Shown: piece by piece, positions 15,243 through 22,972 of the stretch
Position numbering within the stretch: position 1 is the first letter of the stretch
Layout: each line of letters starts with the position of its first letter
Source: an uncultured Bacteroidales bacterium
Lineage (GTDB): Bacteria > Bacteroidota > Bacteroidia > Bacteroidales > Bacteroidaceae
Length of the DNA stretch: 64,000 nt
Direction: 5' to 3'
Assembly: GCA_902772585.1 (NCBI GenBank)
Contig: CACYBB010000011.1
Location: 40,317-104,316, forward strand
Position numbers and translations under genes: made by a program
Notes under the pieces: model-generated
Seen by the model: only the letters and a program-made list of their open reading frames with translations
Told to the model about the DNA's origin: nothing
Database searches by the model: none

Positions 15243-15450
15243 AGTACTGGCGAATCGTCGTAAACGACGGATGCTAAGGCTGATTCTCTGAGTGCAGAGT
15301 GCCGGTATGACTTTAGTTGGTAAAAAACAATAACAGCATTAGCAGTTATTCGGTGTGTCTGAAATGCGTGTCAATGGAACCTGTCCTGTGACACACTGCA
15401 ACTACATTAAAAATTGAACTGCAGAGAATCATCTGCAGTTCAATCCTTTT
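15243..15450 (+). ncRNA. Candidate structured small RNA of about 207 nt
   Basis: A promoter ends 7 nt before and a strong terminator ends the unit; no reading frame is supported between them. A consistent fold can be drawn. TACTGGC (15245-15251) pairs with GCCGGTA (15301-15307), enclosing a stem GAATC/GATTC that carries the hairpin CGTCG-TAAA-CGACG, and the hairpin CTCTG-AGTG-CAGAG. Then TAGTTG (15314-15319) pairs with CAACTA (15399-15404), enclosing hairpins AATAAC/GTTATT and TGTGTC/GACACA. It does not look like tmRNA, RNase P, SRP or 6S RNA as I know them. A trans-acting regulatory RNA is the best guess. Confidence 0.7.
15413..15444. terminator. Bidirectional terminator between the small RNA and the repeat-protein gene
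   Basis: ATTGAACTGCAGA and TCTGCAGTTCAAT form a perfect 13-bp stem with a 6-nt loop. CCTTTTT follows on the plus strand and TTTTTAA on the minus strand, so it can end both converging transcripts. Confidence 0.9.
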
Positions 15451-15463
15451 TCAATATTCTAAT

Positions 15464-15922
15464 TTACCACGTCCAGATAGTAGTATACGGGTTACTACCG
15501 CTCTGTTTGGTAGTCGTGTTTCCAAATGAATCGGTATAGCTCGAGGAAGAACCAATGCTCTGACCAGTGCTGTTCCTATAGGTTGTTGAGGTATTCCCCC
15601 AACTATCAGTATACGTACTAGACGAGCCTGTGCTCTTACCGTATGGATCAGAGTATGTTGTCGAGGTATTGCCCCAGCTGTCTGTATAACTGGATGACGT
15701 ACCGATTGTTTGTCCATACTGATTACGATGAGTGGTAGTCGTGTTGCCCCAACTATCAGTATAGGACGAGGAAGTGCCAGTCGTCTGACCATACTGATTG
15801 CGATGGGTACTGGTGGAATTTCCCCAACTGTCAGTATATCCAGATGATGTACCGACATTGTACTATGCGTTAGCACTGATGGCACACATTAAGACCATCA
15901 AAATCATTATTAACTTTTTCAT
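15464..15922 (-). pseudogene. Secreted Ser/Thr/Gly-rich repeat protein with TAG at codon 20
   Basis: The leftward frame from 15922 starts with a signal peptide (MKKLIMILMVLMCAISANA), hits TAG at 15863-15865, then runs on for 132 sense codons to TAA. The body is five or six imperfect ~25-residue repeats of the type YGQTIGTSSSYTDSWGNT. In the sister gene at 16479-16898 the same position reads ANAQYN, so a single CAG-to-TAG change explains the break. It sits 13 nt after the TPR-like gene and probably shares its promoter. It is either a recent pseudogene or a site of readthrough; a sequencing error cannot be excluded. Confidence 0.7.
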
Positions 15923-15934
15923 AGTTGTACGTGT

Positions 15935-16375
15935 TTATTTCTTCTTCATTTTGATTGTTAGCGATTTCAAAGCACTCTCAGCATAGGCATTACCATATTT
16001 TTTAGCCTTCTTATAATCTCGCTTGGCATCACGGAAATAGCCTAACTTCTCGTATGCAACACCTCGAATATAGTACACATCAGCATTGTAATACGTTGTC
16101 TCTAATGCCGTATTGACACAGTTAATCGCAAGCACCCATTGACTGTTGTTATATGCTTCAACGGCTTTGTTCGCATAGATACTGAATAGTTCCTTCCTCT
16201 GAGCTTCAACCCGTGCAGCCATCTGTGCATGTGCTAAAGCCATACTCATAGTTTGCGCATCATACAAGTCCCTGGTTGGCAATGGTATCGCCCTGTCGTA
16301 GGCACCAACCTGAGCATTAGCTGTCATTGCCAACATCAACATCATCACTGTAATAGTTAACATTCTCTTCTTCAT
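15935..16375 (-). CDS. Exported TPR-like small protein
   Basis: 146 residues with a clear signal peptide (MKKRMLTITVMMLMLAMTANA). The mature part has a helical stretch and a tetratricopeptide-like pair (ANKAVEAYNNSQWVLAINCV and DVYYIRGVAYEKLGYFRDAK), ending in a basic tail (KMKKK). TPRs bind partner proteins, so a periplasmic scaffold is plausible. A -7 box TATATTTG lies on the minus strand at 16409-16416. The repeat protein gene follows 13 nt downstream. No specific function recognised. Confidence 0.75.
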   Translation of the reverse strand: MKKRMLTITVMMLMLAMTANAQVGAYDRAIPLPTRDLYDAQTMSMALAHAQMAARVEAQRKELFSIYANKAVEAYNNSQWVLAINCVNTALETTYYNADVYYIRGVAYEKLGYFRDAKRDYKKAKKYGNAYAESALKSLTIKMKKK

Positions 16376-16408
16376 AGTTCTCTTTGTTTTAGTCGTTCAT
16401 TTCGGTGG

Positions 16409-16416
16409 CAAATATA
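16409..16416 (-). promoter_or_regulatory. -7 promoter box of the TPR/repeat-protein pair
   Basis: TATATTTG on the minus strand, 34 nt before the start codon at 16375. No clear TTTG at the -33 position. Confidence 0.5.
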
Positions 16417-16478
16417 TGTCATATTTTTCATAAAAGCAAGCGAAACGTAATAACAAGGCTTGTGAAACCCACAATTTC

Positions 16479-16898
16479 TTACCAGTCATAGCTTGACCCT
16501 ACATTATTACCATAGGCGTCTTAATAGTTCGTGGTATAGCCACCACTATAGTTTTTACTGGTAGTTGACGAGCCAATACTGCCACCATACTGGTCATAGT
16601 AGTTGGTTGTTGTACCACCTCCATAGTTAGAGTGCGTAGTAGAGCTACCGGTACTTCCACCATATTCGTCGTAATAGTTCGTGGTATAGCCGCCACCATA
16701 GTTGGAACGAGTCGTAGCACTACCTGTGTTGCTACCATACTGATTGTAGTAGTTTGTGGAATAACCTCCTCCATAGTTGGAGCGAGTCGAAGAAGAACCG
16801 ATACTGCTACCATACTGATTGTAATAATTGGTGTTGTACTGAGCGTTAGCTGTGATAGCTATTACGACTGCTATCAAGGTCATCATTAACTTTTTCAT
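16479..16898 (-). pseudogene. Secreted Tyr/Gly/Ser-rich repeat protein interrupted by TAA in the last repeat
   Basis: A signal peptide (MKKLMMTLIAVVIAITANA) is followed by four ~25-residue repeats of the type NYYNQYGSSIGSSSTRSNYG. The frame stops at TAA (16521-16523) exactly where the second Tyr of the fifth NYY is expected, then continues for 13 matching codons (DAYGNNVGSSYDW) to a second TAA at 16479. The shorter 125-residue product may still be functional because it lacks only the last partial repeat. It is a paralogue of the gene at 15464-15922; both share the signal peptide style and repeat length. Function unknown; such Gly/Tyr/Ser repeats suggest a surface or matrix polypeptide. Confidence 0.7.
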
Positions 16899-17113
16899 AA
16901 TTGTACTTTTTAAAATTGTTACTACTGTTTTGCTGTTCTTTGCTTATTTATACCCAACAAAGTGAAAAGGTAACTACCTCAATCTTATTTTTTTTCTAAT
17001 ATTTGATGCAAATTTATTAAAACCTATCTTTAAATACAAGTATTTAGCAATAACAAGCCTTGTGATTACATCATTTTTATGATAGAATCTTCTTTTCTTT
17101 TAGGAAAAAGTTG

Positions 17114-17121
17114 TATCTTTG
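17114..17121 (+). promoter_or_regulatory. -7 promoter box before the exported protein/CHAT pair
   Basis: TATCTTTG, 31 nt before ATG at 17153. The -33 region is T-rich without a clean TTTG. Confidence 0.55.
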
Positions 17122-17152
17122 CAGCAAAGAACCTAAAAGATTTAAATCAATT

Positions 17153-17824
17153 ATGAAAAAGCATTTATTTTTGATGTTTGTATATGCGCTCATACCTTTA
17201 CTAGGAATGAATGCTCAGTCGCAAGTAGTAAGGGATATGACAAACGCTCTTACAGAATTAACCGGCTCTTTCTTGGATAATCCTTATCATCATTCGAATA
17301 CAGTGAAAGTGAATGATCTTACACAACAATTCAAAAGTACAATAGAAGAGATGTACAGACAAGTTCCTCGTGAAGCCGAGACAGATTTCTATGCCATTTT
17401 AAATATGAAGAAAATAATAAAAAGCTTAGATTTCATAACTGCTAACATCTCTGGTTATTCAAGAGGAGGCTACGACGCAGCAGAATGGGAAGCGACGTTT
17501 AACGCGATTATGCCAAGTTTTGGATGGACATGGAAAGTTATTCATTCGACAGAAGATATTATTTTCTTTGAATACAGCAAAGATAACTTCAAGATGGTCT
17601 TGGCTAAAAACATATTACCGAAAAAGGATTATGGAGATTACAATGCTGTAGCATTCGCTTGCGATTCATGGGATCCAAGATTGAAAAGAGTAACTTCTGG
17701 TACTAGGAGAGTAGTCTTTGGTGGCAATTACCAGTTCGTGACTTTTGGAGATGATGAAAACAAATATAATAAGATATCAAAGGTCGCATCAAAAAGAGGG
17801 ACCAGTTTTGAGGGGTTGAAATAA
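17153..17824 (+). CDS. Exported protein of unknown function
   Basis: 223 residues; the start at 17153 is chosen because it begins a proper signal peptide (MKKHLFLMFVYALIPLLGMNA) and the longer frame begins inside the promoter. The mature part is mixed helix and strand with aromatic patches (FGWTWKVIHSTEDIIFFEYS) and no domain I recognise. It precedes the CHAT peptidase by 86 nt on the same strand and is likely co-transcribed, so it may be a partner or substrate of that enzyme. Confidence 0.7.
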   Translation: MKKHLFLMFVYALIPLLGMNAQSQVVRDMTNALTELTGSFLDNPYHHSNTVKVNDLTQQFKSTIEEMYRQVPREAETDFYAILNMKKIIKSLDFITANISGYSRGGYDAAEWEATFNAIMPSFGWTWKVIHSTEDIIFFEYSKDNFKMVLAKNILPKKDYGDYNAVAFACDSWDPRLKRVTSGTRRVVFGGNYQFVTFGDDENKYNKISKVASKRGTSFEGLK

Positions 17825-17910
17825 AAAAGCTAAAATTGACTCATAAAGTAATTCATTTGTTGTCAGTAATGTATTCAAGAATGATATCAAAATTATTTAG
17901 AATCTATACT

Positions 17911-19608
17911 ATGAAACAATTCGGAATAAATGCAAGTATGCTGCGATTAATGTGTTTAATCTTTTTGGTATGCACATTTATGTTTGCTAATGGACAATCA
18001 TCAATGGGTGGTATAGAAAGGGCAGACTATCTTTCGAATTTCGCGAAAAAATATTTGGAGGAAGGTAACTATAATAAAGCAGTTGATTATGAACAACAGT
18101 CAATGAATATTATAGGTACAATATATGGAGAAAATAGTATTGAATATGCATCGTCAGCAATAATTCTATCACACTACATGTATCTTAGGGGATGTTATGG
18201 CTCTTCAAATAAAGAGTTAGCAGATAATAGTTTTGGTATGGCCATCAAAAATCTTAAGATTGCGATGACATTCTATAATGCTGTTTTATATGGTTTTGAG
18301 AAATTGAATCCCAAAGAGAAATATTTATTATGGCAAAAAGTTTGTCCATTATACGATAGATTATTCCCTTGTTATGTCGCCAAATTTCCTACAGACTCAT
18401 TAGTGGCAGATTTATATAATTCTGTACTATTTTCAAAAGGTGCTACTTGGCGACATAAAGGTGATGCAAAAAAAACAGATTGGAGAGAGATTCAGAGGGC
18501 AATAAATCCCAATGATTTAGTAATAGAATTTATTTCTCCAGTTGATCTTGATGAGGAAAATATTATATTCTATGCCCTATTGTTAACCAGCAGTAAGCCT
18601 CCTCGTATGCTCAAGTTGTTTGATATAATACAACTAAATAAAGTATTGGGTAATGCAGAATCCAAATTTGAAAAAGACTTGGAAATAGGTAAACTGATAT
18701 GGGGCAATTTAAAAAAAGAATTAAATGGTATAGATAATGTCTATTTTTCTGCATCTCATGTATTTCATAATATTCCATTTGAGTATTCTCCTATTGATAT
18801 CAACTCATATTATTCTGAGAAATTCAATATGTATCGATTGTCATCTACATTGGAGTTGACAAGTCATCGTAATAGACCACAATATAACACTGCTGTATTG
18901 TATGGAGGGTTAGAATATGATTCATACACAAGAAACAATGTTGGTAGATTTGTTTCAAGAGCAGGTTTGGAAAGATTATATAATACCGACGTTGAAGTTG
19001 ATGAAATCTCGAAAATATTGAGGAATAGAAATATTAAATGCACCCTTTTAAAAGGGGCAGAAGGAACTGAATCTTCATTCAGAAATTTGCCAGGGAAGTC
19101 GATAGACATTCTTCATCTGTCAACTCATGGAAGGTCAGAACGGGTTGTTGACTCAGTCAAATACTCAACAGAGGATAACGCTCTTTTACATTCATATTTG
19201 GCTTTATCTGGTGCCAACAAGTCTCTTATGTATCCATCAACAGACAAAAAAGATGATGGGATTATAACGGCATTAGATATTACTCAGATGAATTTTAATA
19301 GTATAGATGTTGTTTGTATGTCTGCCTGTGAATCTGCTTTGGGTACCTACAGTGATGATGATGGTATATTGGGGCTTCAAAAAGGATTTAAAGTAGCAGG
19401 AGCCAATACTCTTCTTATGAGTTTGGGCAAAGTAGATGATGAAGCTACCAGAATCTTGATGGTAGAATTCTATCGAAACCTAATGGATGGTAAAACGAAA
19501 CTTCAATCTCTCAGAAATGCTCAGAAGTATCTACGGAATGTTGAAAACGGGAAATACGACGATCCAAAATATTGGGCATCGTTCATAATGCTGGATGGTA
19601 TTAACTAA
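17911..19608 (+). CDS. Exported CHAT-domain (caspase-like) peptidase
   Basis: 565 residues from 17911, where a signal-like hydrophobic segment begins (MLRLMCLIFLVCTFMFANGQ); an in-frame Met at 17836 is possible but less likely. The N-terminal part has a TPR-like helical pair (YLEEGNYNKAVDYEQQSMNI). The C-terminal CHAT domain carries the catalytic dyad in LHLSTHG (His406) and MSACESALG (Cys473) and ends with the family's ALQKGF..AGANTLLMSLGKV, NAQKYLRN and YWASFIMLDG motifs. CHAT proteins are clan CD cysteine peptidases; TPR-CHAT versions are often switched on by a partner. It faces an operon with a second clan CD peptidase (caspase) and an ECF sigma factor. Confidence 0.88.
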   Translation: MKQFGINASMLRLMCLIFLVCTFMFANGQSSMGGIERADYLSNFAKKYLEEGNYNKAVDYEQQSMNIIGTIYGENSIEYASSAIILSHYMYLRGCYGSSNKELADNSFGMAIKNLKIAMTFYNAVLYGFEKLNPKEKYLLWQKVCPLYDRLFPCYVAKFPTDSLVADLYNSVLFSKGATWRHKGDAKKTDWREIQRAINPNDLVIEFISPVDLDEENIIFYALLLTSSKPPRMLKLFDIIQLNKVLGNAESKFEKDLEIGKLIWGNLKKELNGIDNVYFSASHVFHNIPFEYSPIDINSYYSEKFNMYRLSSTLELTSHRNRPQYNTAVLYGGLEYDSYTRNNVGRFVSRAGLERLYNTDVEVDEISKILRNRNIKCTLLKGAEGTESSFRNLPGKSIDILHLSTHGRSERVVDSVKYSTEDNALLHSYLALSGANKSLMYPSTDKKDDGIITALDITQMNFNSIDVVCMSACESALGTYSDDDGILGLQKGFKVAGANTLLMSLGKVDDEATRILMVEFYRNLMDGKTKLQSLRNAQKYLRNVENGKYDDPKYWASFIMLDGIN

Positions 19609-19749
19609 AAAACGTCCAAAAACGGTCTAGGACGTAAAAGATATGACCGGGACTTAAATCTACATACATATGATGGCAATAAAGATTATGCTATTAATTT
19701 GTTAGATTGGGTCTTTGCAAAAATTGCTGGCCCAATCTACAAGTCGTAG
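19609..19749 (+). other. Open frame continuing from the CHAT stop codon, possible gene remnant
   Basis: After the CHAT TAA the same frame stays open for 46 codons to TAG at 19747, with protein-like composition near the end (LLDWVFAKIAGPIYKS). The CHAT domain itself is complete, so this is more likely the tail of a lost gene, or chance, than part of the enzyme. Confidence 0.3.
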
Positions 19750-19835
19750 AAAGGATGTGTAGTACGACATAAGCGTGACAAGCAAACTTATATAGATTGC
19801 TAAAGGATTATGGAACACATTTGCCTAAGGCAATT

Positions 19836-19864
19836 CAGCCAGCACCTTTGGAAAGTGCTGGCTG
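19836..19864 (-). terminator. Hairpin downstream of the zinc-ribbon gene
   Basis: CAGCCAGCAC and GTGCTGGCTG pair perfectly around a 9-nt loop, just past the stop codon at 19871. T-runs are weak on both sides, so termination is probable rather than certain. Confidence 0.55.
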
Positions 19865-19870
19865 TTTGAT

Positions 19871-20014
19871 TCATGCGTTGGGCTTATGATGCCAAACATT
19901 TCCGCATCCAGGATCCGAACAATTGTACACTTCGATGTACTCACCATCTGATCCGACATAAGAACTGCTCTTTGCCGCAGGCATCCCACATCGTGGGCAT
20001 TTTTTTTCTATCAT
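19871..20014 (-). CDS. Small zinc-ribbon protein (47 aa)
   Basis: Read leftward from ATG at 20014, the frame gives a 47-residue protein with two metal-binding knuckles, CPRCG near residues 6-10 and CSDPGCG at 32-38, and a His-rich end (WHHKPNA). Four cysteines in this spacing are a typical zinc ribbon. A hairpin follows the stop. No signal peptide, so cytoplasmic. Such mini zinc ribbons often bind nucleic acid or protein partners; a specific role cannot be given. It lies between the CHAT gene and the sigma factor operon. Confidence 0.75.
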   Translation of the reverse strand: MIEKKCPRCGMPAAKSSSYVGSDGEYIEVYNCSDPGCGNVWHHKPNA

Positions 20015-20174
20015 ATTTAAAACTTTTAAGTGGGGCATACCTCAAACCACCGTTAAACTTTTCAGTTATTTCCGATTGGCTCAGAGGCTCGATTAGAATC
20101 AGCAATAAAAGGAGAACGAGGTAGTTCTCGACTGCAAATATATGAAGATATCTCTTTCGTTATACTGAAAGCGC

Positions 20175-20837
20175 CTATTTTTTAATCTCTTTTAAGATTT
20201 TCTGTGCCTTTGCTGCAATAGGCATGTCTGGATTATCAGCTTCTAGTTTCTCTAATACAGGGATAGCCTTATCAATCTGGTCGTTTTTGATATATGCGAG
20301 TGCGAGATTCCATGCTATATCGTTGCAATAGGCATTGTAGGTGAAATCCGTTTCAAGTGCGGCATAAATTGGTTCTAGCTCTTCGATATATTTGGAAACA
20401 TAGCGCTGCTCCTTAATATTATTAAATAAGGTAAATAGGTGGATAACGGTAGTAGAATCAATGTCTCCACGAGAAATGTCACTCATGCTGTACTCTGAGT
20501 AATAAGGTGACACGATGCCGGAAAGCTCGCTGGCTCGTTTATCCTTGGTATAGCCAAAGAAAATAGCAACAACTGCAGCGATAGAGCAGGCCCATTGCAA
20601 CAACGAACGCACGCGGCTGTTGTCGTATTTGGCAATAAACGACTTTTCCTGCACTGCATCCTGGTTGCGAATGCCACGGATAAGAGCAACAGTTGCTTTC
20701 ACTTGAGCACGCAGTTCTGGATCAGCCTGTATCTCCTGCTTAAAAGCTGACTCTTCGTCTGGCGTCATTTCGCCACGAAGGAATGAGTCTATACGAGCAT
20801 CAATAGCTTCTTGCAATATATCGTTGTCCCTATCCAT
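20175..20837 (-). CDS. Anti-sigma-like single-pass membrane protein with periplasmic TPR-like domain
   Basis: 220 residues. The cytoplasmic N-terminus (~1-75) has the acidic helical stretch FLRGEMTPDEESAFKQEIQ seen in Bacteroidetes anti-sigma proteins. One membrane helix follows at ~80-97 (LLQWACSIAAVVAIFFGY). The rest is a periplasmic helical domain with TPR-like ends (DIAWNLALAYIKNDQIDKAI and AIPVLEKLEADNPDM). It overlaps the sigma factor gene by 8 nt, which fits translational coupling of a sigma and its inhibitor. Its periplasmic part would be reachable by the exported caspase encoded first in the operon. Confidence 0.75.
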   Translation of the reverse strand: MDRDNDILQEAIDARIDSFLRGEMTPDEESAFKQEIQADPELRAQVKATVALIRGIRNQDAVQEKSFIAKYDNSRVRSLLQWACSIAAVVAIFFGYTKDKRASELSGIVSPYYSEYSMSDISRGDIDSTTVIHLFTLFNNIKEQRYVSKYIEELEPIYAALETDFTYNAYCNDIAWNLALAYIKNDQIDKAIPVLEKLEADNPDMPIAAKAQKILKEIKK

Positions 20838-21414
20838 AGATTTTATTCTTTAATTCGTTATACTTCTCGCGGAACTTCTTTACACACTTATATTTCTGGG
20901 CCTTTACCGAGTTTGCGTCTGAGAAATTGAAGATGTCTGCAATGGTGGATGTACTATAGTCGTTCCAATAATAGCCATGTAAGATGTTTTTGCAGGTATC
21001 TGTCATAGATGCGATGATACTGTTGACAAGTTTCTCCAAACGAACCTGTTTATCTTCTTCCTCAGTATCAACACAAACGCCCCATAGCTCGTCAATCTTG
21101 TCATTGCGTATCGAATTAGGATTGGTAAGCTGATTCTCGTTGAACAAAGAAATTGATTTCGTGTGTTTACCAAGGAATTTCAATGTGTGATTGATGCAGA
21201 CTCGCATGAAGTAGGTGCCCAGCGAACTGGTAAGTTCAGTAAGTTTCCCGTTACGAACATTCATAAATAGCGCCATAGAGGCATCTTGAAAGATGTCATT
21301 AAGGTCATCGTCTGAAAGTGTATATTTCTTTCTCAGATAGGAAAGCACCTTTCCACGTTCACCAGAGATGAAGCTATTCAGGTCGTTATTCGTTAGTGAA
21401 ACTTCCTTTGCCAT
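20830..21414 (-). CDS. ECF-type RNA polymerase sigma factor
   Basis: 194 residues with the two-domain layout of group 4 sigma factors. Region 2 is LSDDDLNDIFQDASMALFMNV followed by LGTYFMRVCINHTLKFLGK; region 4 is a helix-turn-helix near the C-terminus (YSTSTIADIFNFSDANSVKA). It starts 1 nt after the caspase stop codon and overlaps the anti-sigma-like gene by 8 nt, so all three are made from one mRNA. Target promoters are unknown. Confidence 0.88.
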   Translation of the reverse strand: MAKEVSLTNNDLNSFISGERGKVLSYLRKKYTLSDDDLNDIFQDASMALFMNVRNGKLTELTSSLGTYFMRVCINHTLKFLGKHTKSISLFNENQLTNPNSIRNDKIDELWGVCVDTEEEDKQVRLEKLVNSIIASMTDTCKNILHGYYWNDYSTSTIADIFNFSDANSVKAQKYKCVKKFREKYNELKNKIYG

Positions 21415-21415
21415 A

Positions 21416-22285
21416 TCAATAACTTGATTCTGTTACTAGATTCTGGTTGTTGGGCCAGTGGCCTCCATTTATAATAGAGGACTTAAGGCTTTTCAAAAAC
21501 TCATCTGCATTGACAGAAAGCTTATTCGCGGTTAATGACTGGGCTATATTGTATGACAATGGCCCATATCTTTTGTCCCCCACTTTGATCTCTGTGTTAA
21601 CCTGGTCAGGACGGCAGGCCTCAATAAACAGCACATTAGATAGTTGGGGATTAGCCTCTATCTTGTAATGAGACTTCTTTTTTGTGGATGGTTTGAATAC
21701 CTTATTATTATACGTAAAGCCAACTTTAGTCCCTCTAATGGTCTCGTCATTTGCTCTGGATGAAGTACCAGCATGACAGGCATCAATGACAACGTATAGG
21801 AACCCTTTTATGCCAATCTTTTCCCTTAATCGTTTTACATAGACGTTGAGATGATCGTCCAACAAGTGCTTCTTGCCCTCATAGTTCCCTTTTTTGTACA
21901 TCTTATAAGCATCAATAGGAACTATGGCTTCGTCCCATCCATCTTCTTCATCACCATTTAGGTCTTCAACAGGTTGGCCATGTGTAGAGAAGTGCAAATA
22001 AACGATGTCACCTTTCTTTGTGGTCTTGATGAAGGTGGATAATTGACGAGTGATGTTATCATAGGTTGCCTGCTCGTTTAACAACGCTGTAGTTTGGAAT
22101 CCTTGCTTCTTAAGTATAGGGCAGAGCAGATTTACATCCTCAACACCATTGATATTGTTCCACTGATAGCCAGTCAAAGCAGTGTCATAGTGGGATATAC
22201 CCACTAAGAATGCTCGCTTTCGTTGGGCATCGACATCTGCAATCCCCATGCAGAATAGGCATAATATCAATAGTTTCAGCTTCAT
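21416..22285 (-). CDS. Exported caspase-family (peptidase C14) protein
   Basis: 289 residues with a signal peptide (MKLKLLILCLFCMGIADVDA). The caspase fold starts at RKRAFLVGISHYD. The catalytic His is in LHFSTHGQP (His102) and the Cys in VVIDACHAG (Cys170), the standard clan CD pair. An acidic loop (DLNGDEEDGWDE) between them is typical of metacaspase-like binding of calcium or basic substrates. Export to the periplasm is unusual for a signalling caspase and places it on the same side as the sensor domain of the anti-sigma-like protein. A -7 box TATTTTTG at 22303-22310 gives a very short leader. Confidence 0.88.
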   Translation of the reverse strand: MKLKLLILCLFCMGIADVDAQRKRAFLVGISHYDTALTGYQWNNINGVEDVNLLCPILKKQGFQTTALLNEQATYDNITRQLSTFIKTTKKGDIVYLHFSTHGQPVEDLNGDEEDGWDEAIVPIDAYKMYKKGNYEGKKHLLDDHLNVYVKRLREKIGIKGFLYVVIDACHAGTSSRANDETIRGTKVGFTYNNKVFKPSTKKKSHYKIEANPQLSNVLFIEACRPDQVNTEIKVGDKRYGPLSYNIAQSLTANKLSVNADEFLKSLKSSIINGGHWPNNQNLVTESSY

Positions 22286-22302
22286 CTAAAAATATTTTTG
22301 GC

Positions 22303-22310
22303 AAAAATAC
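22303..22310 (-). promoter_or_regulatory. -7 promoter box of the caspase-sigma operon
   Basis: TATTTTTG on the minus strand, 17 nt before the caspase start codon; transcription would begin about 10 nt before ATG. Confidence 0.55.
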
Positions 22311-22403
22311 AACTTTTTTTTGAAAATGCGGTTACCTTTTTCATTTTTCTAGTATCAAGAGGCAAAGAAACAACAATTAGTAACAATTTAAAATCAAAAA
22401 ACA

Positions 22404-22940
22404 ATGAGAAAGTTATTCTTACACATCAAGAGAGTCTTCAGAAAGTTCTGGTATGTAATCTGCTTAATTTCTGCAATTTCACTCGTACACGGACTTATTG
22501 CACTGGTAGTGATGACTATCATCTCCTTGTTATTCTTTGACAACATCGTAGACGTAGATGCAATCTTGGAGAACTTCACGGATGAGCAGTTGGAAATCAT
22601 CTTGTCTGAAGAAATGGATGAGAACGTTACTGATGACGATTATTTGACTCTGTTAGCAAGATACCAGTCATTTTTCTGCCCCAAGAAAATAGACAGAATC
22701 ACTATTTGGACTAGTTCTGTGGTAACAAACGACGCTTATATATTCAGTTATGAGCTCAAAGGAAAAGAGACTATAACCAAAGAGGAACAGAAAAAGAGAA
22801 TATTTGCTCAGATTAACACCAATGGAGTACATGTAAAGAGACTGGTAAATTCGAACAGGCAGCTCGTGTTCAGATACACATATCGCCAGACTGGTGAGAC
22901 TATTGAGATTGTGTTCACCACTGACGAGTTGAGAGGATAA
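22404..22940 (+). CDS. Membrane protein of unknown function
   Basis: 178 residues. A basic N-terminus (MRKLFLHIKRVFRKFW) leads into one long hydrophobic helix pair (YVICLISAISLVHGLIALVVMTIISLLFF). The remainder is soluble and mixed, with an acidic linker (LSEEMDENVTDDDY). No domain recognised. First gene of a rightward set (gaps of 32, 12, 30 and 18 nt) that includes the DUF4407 membrane protein, so it probably belongs to the same envelope complex. It is divergent from the caspase operon. Confidence 0.65.
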   Translation: MRKLFLHIKRVFRKFWYVICLISAISLVHGLIALVVMTIISLLFFDNIVDVDAILENFTDEQLEIILSEEMDENVTDDDYLTLLARYQSFFCPKKIDRITIWTSSVVTNDAYIFSYELKGKETITKEEQKKRIFAQINTNGVHVKRLVNSNRQLVFRYTYRQTGETIEIVFTTDELRG

Positions 22941-22972
22941 AACGAAGTAATAACAATTAAAAACATACAGCT

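Noticed and set aside
15243-15450. 6S RNA, SRP RNA or tmRNA as identity of the small RNA
   Set aside because: Multi-hairpin layout, no long rod with central bubble, no SRP tetraloop motif, too short for tmRNA.
15860-15868. Alternative genetic code with TAG read as Gln
   Set aside because: A single TAG; the sister gene breaks with TAA, and all core genes in the window use normal stops.
15451-15885. 144-codon minus-strand frame over the Ser/Thr repeat gene
   Set aside because: It is a shifted frame of the repeat; the correct frame has the signal peptide and the TAG at codon 20.
16521-16898. Possible CRISPR array because of regular ~75-bp periodicity
   Set aside because: The periodicity is coding (25-residue protein repeats) and repeats are diverged; no spacers, no cas genes.
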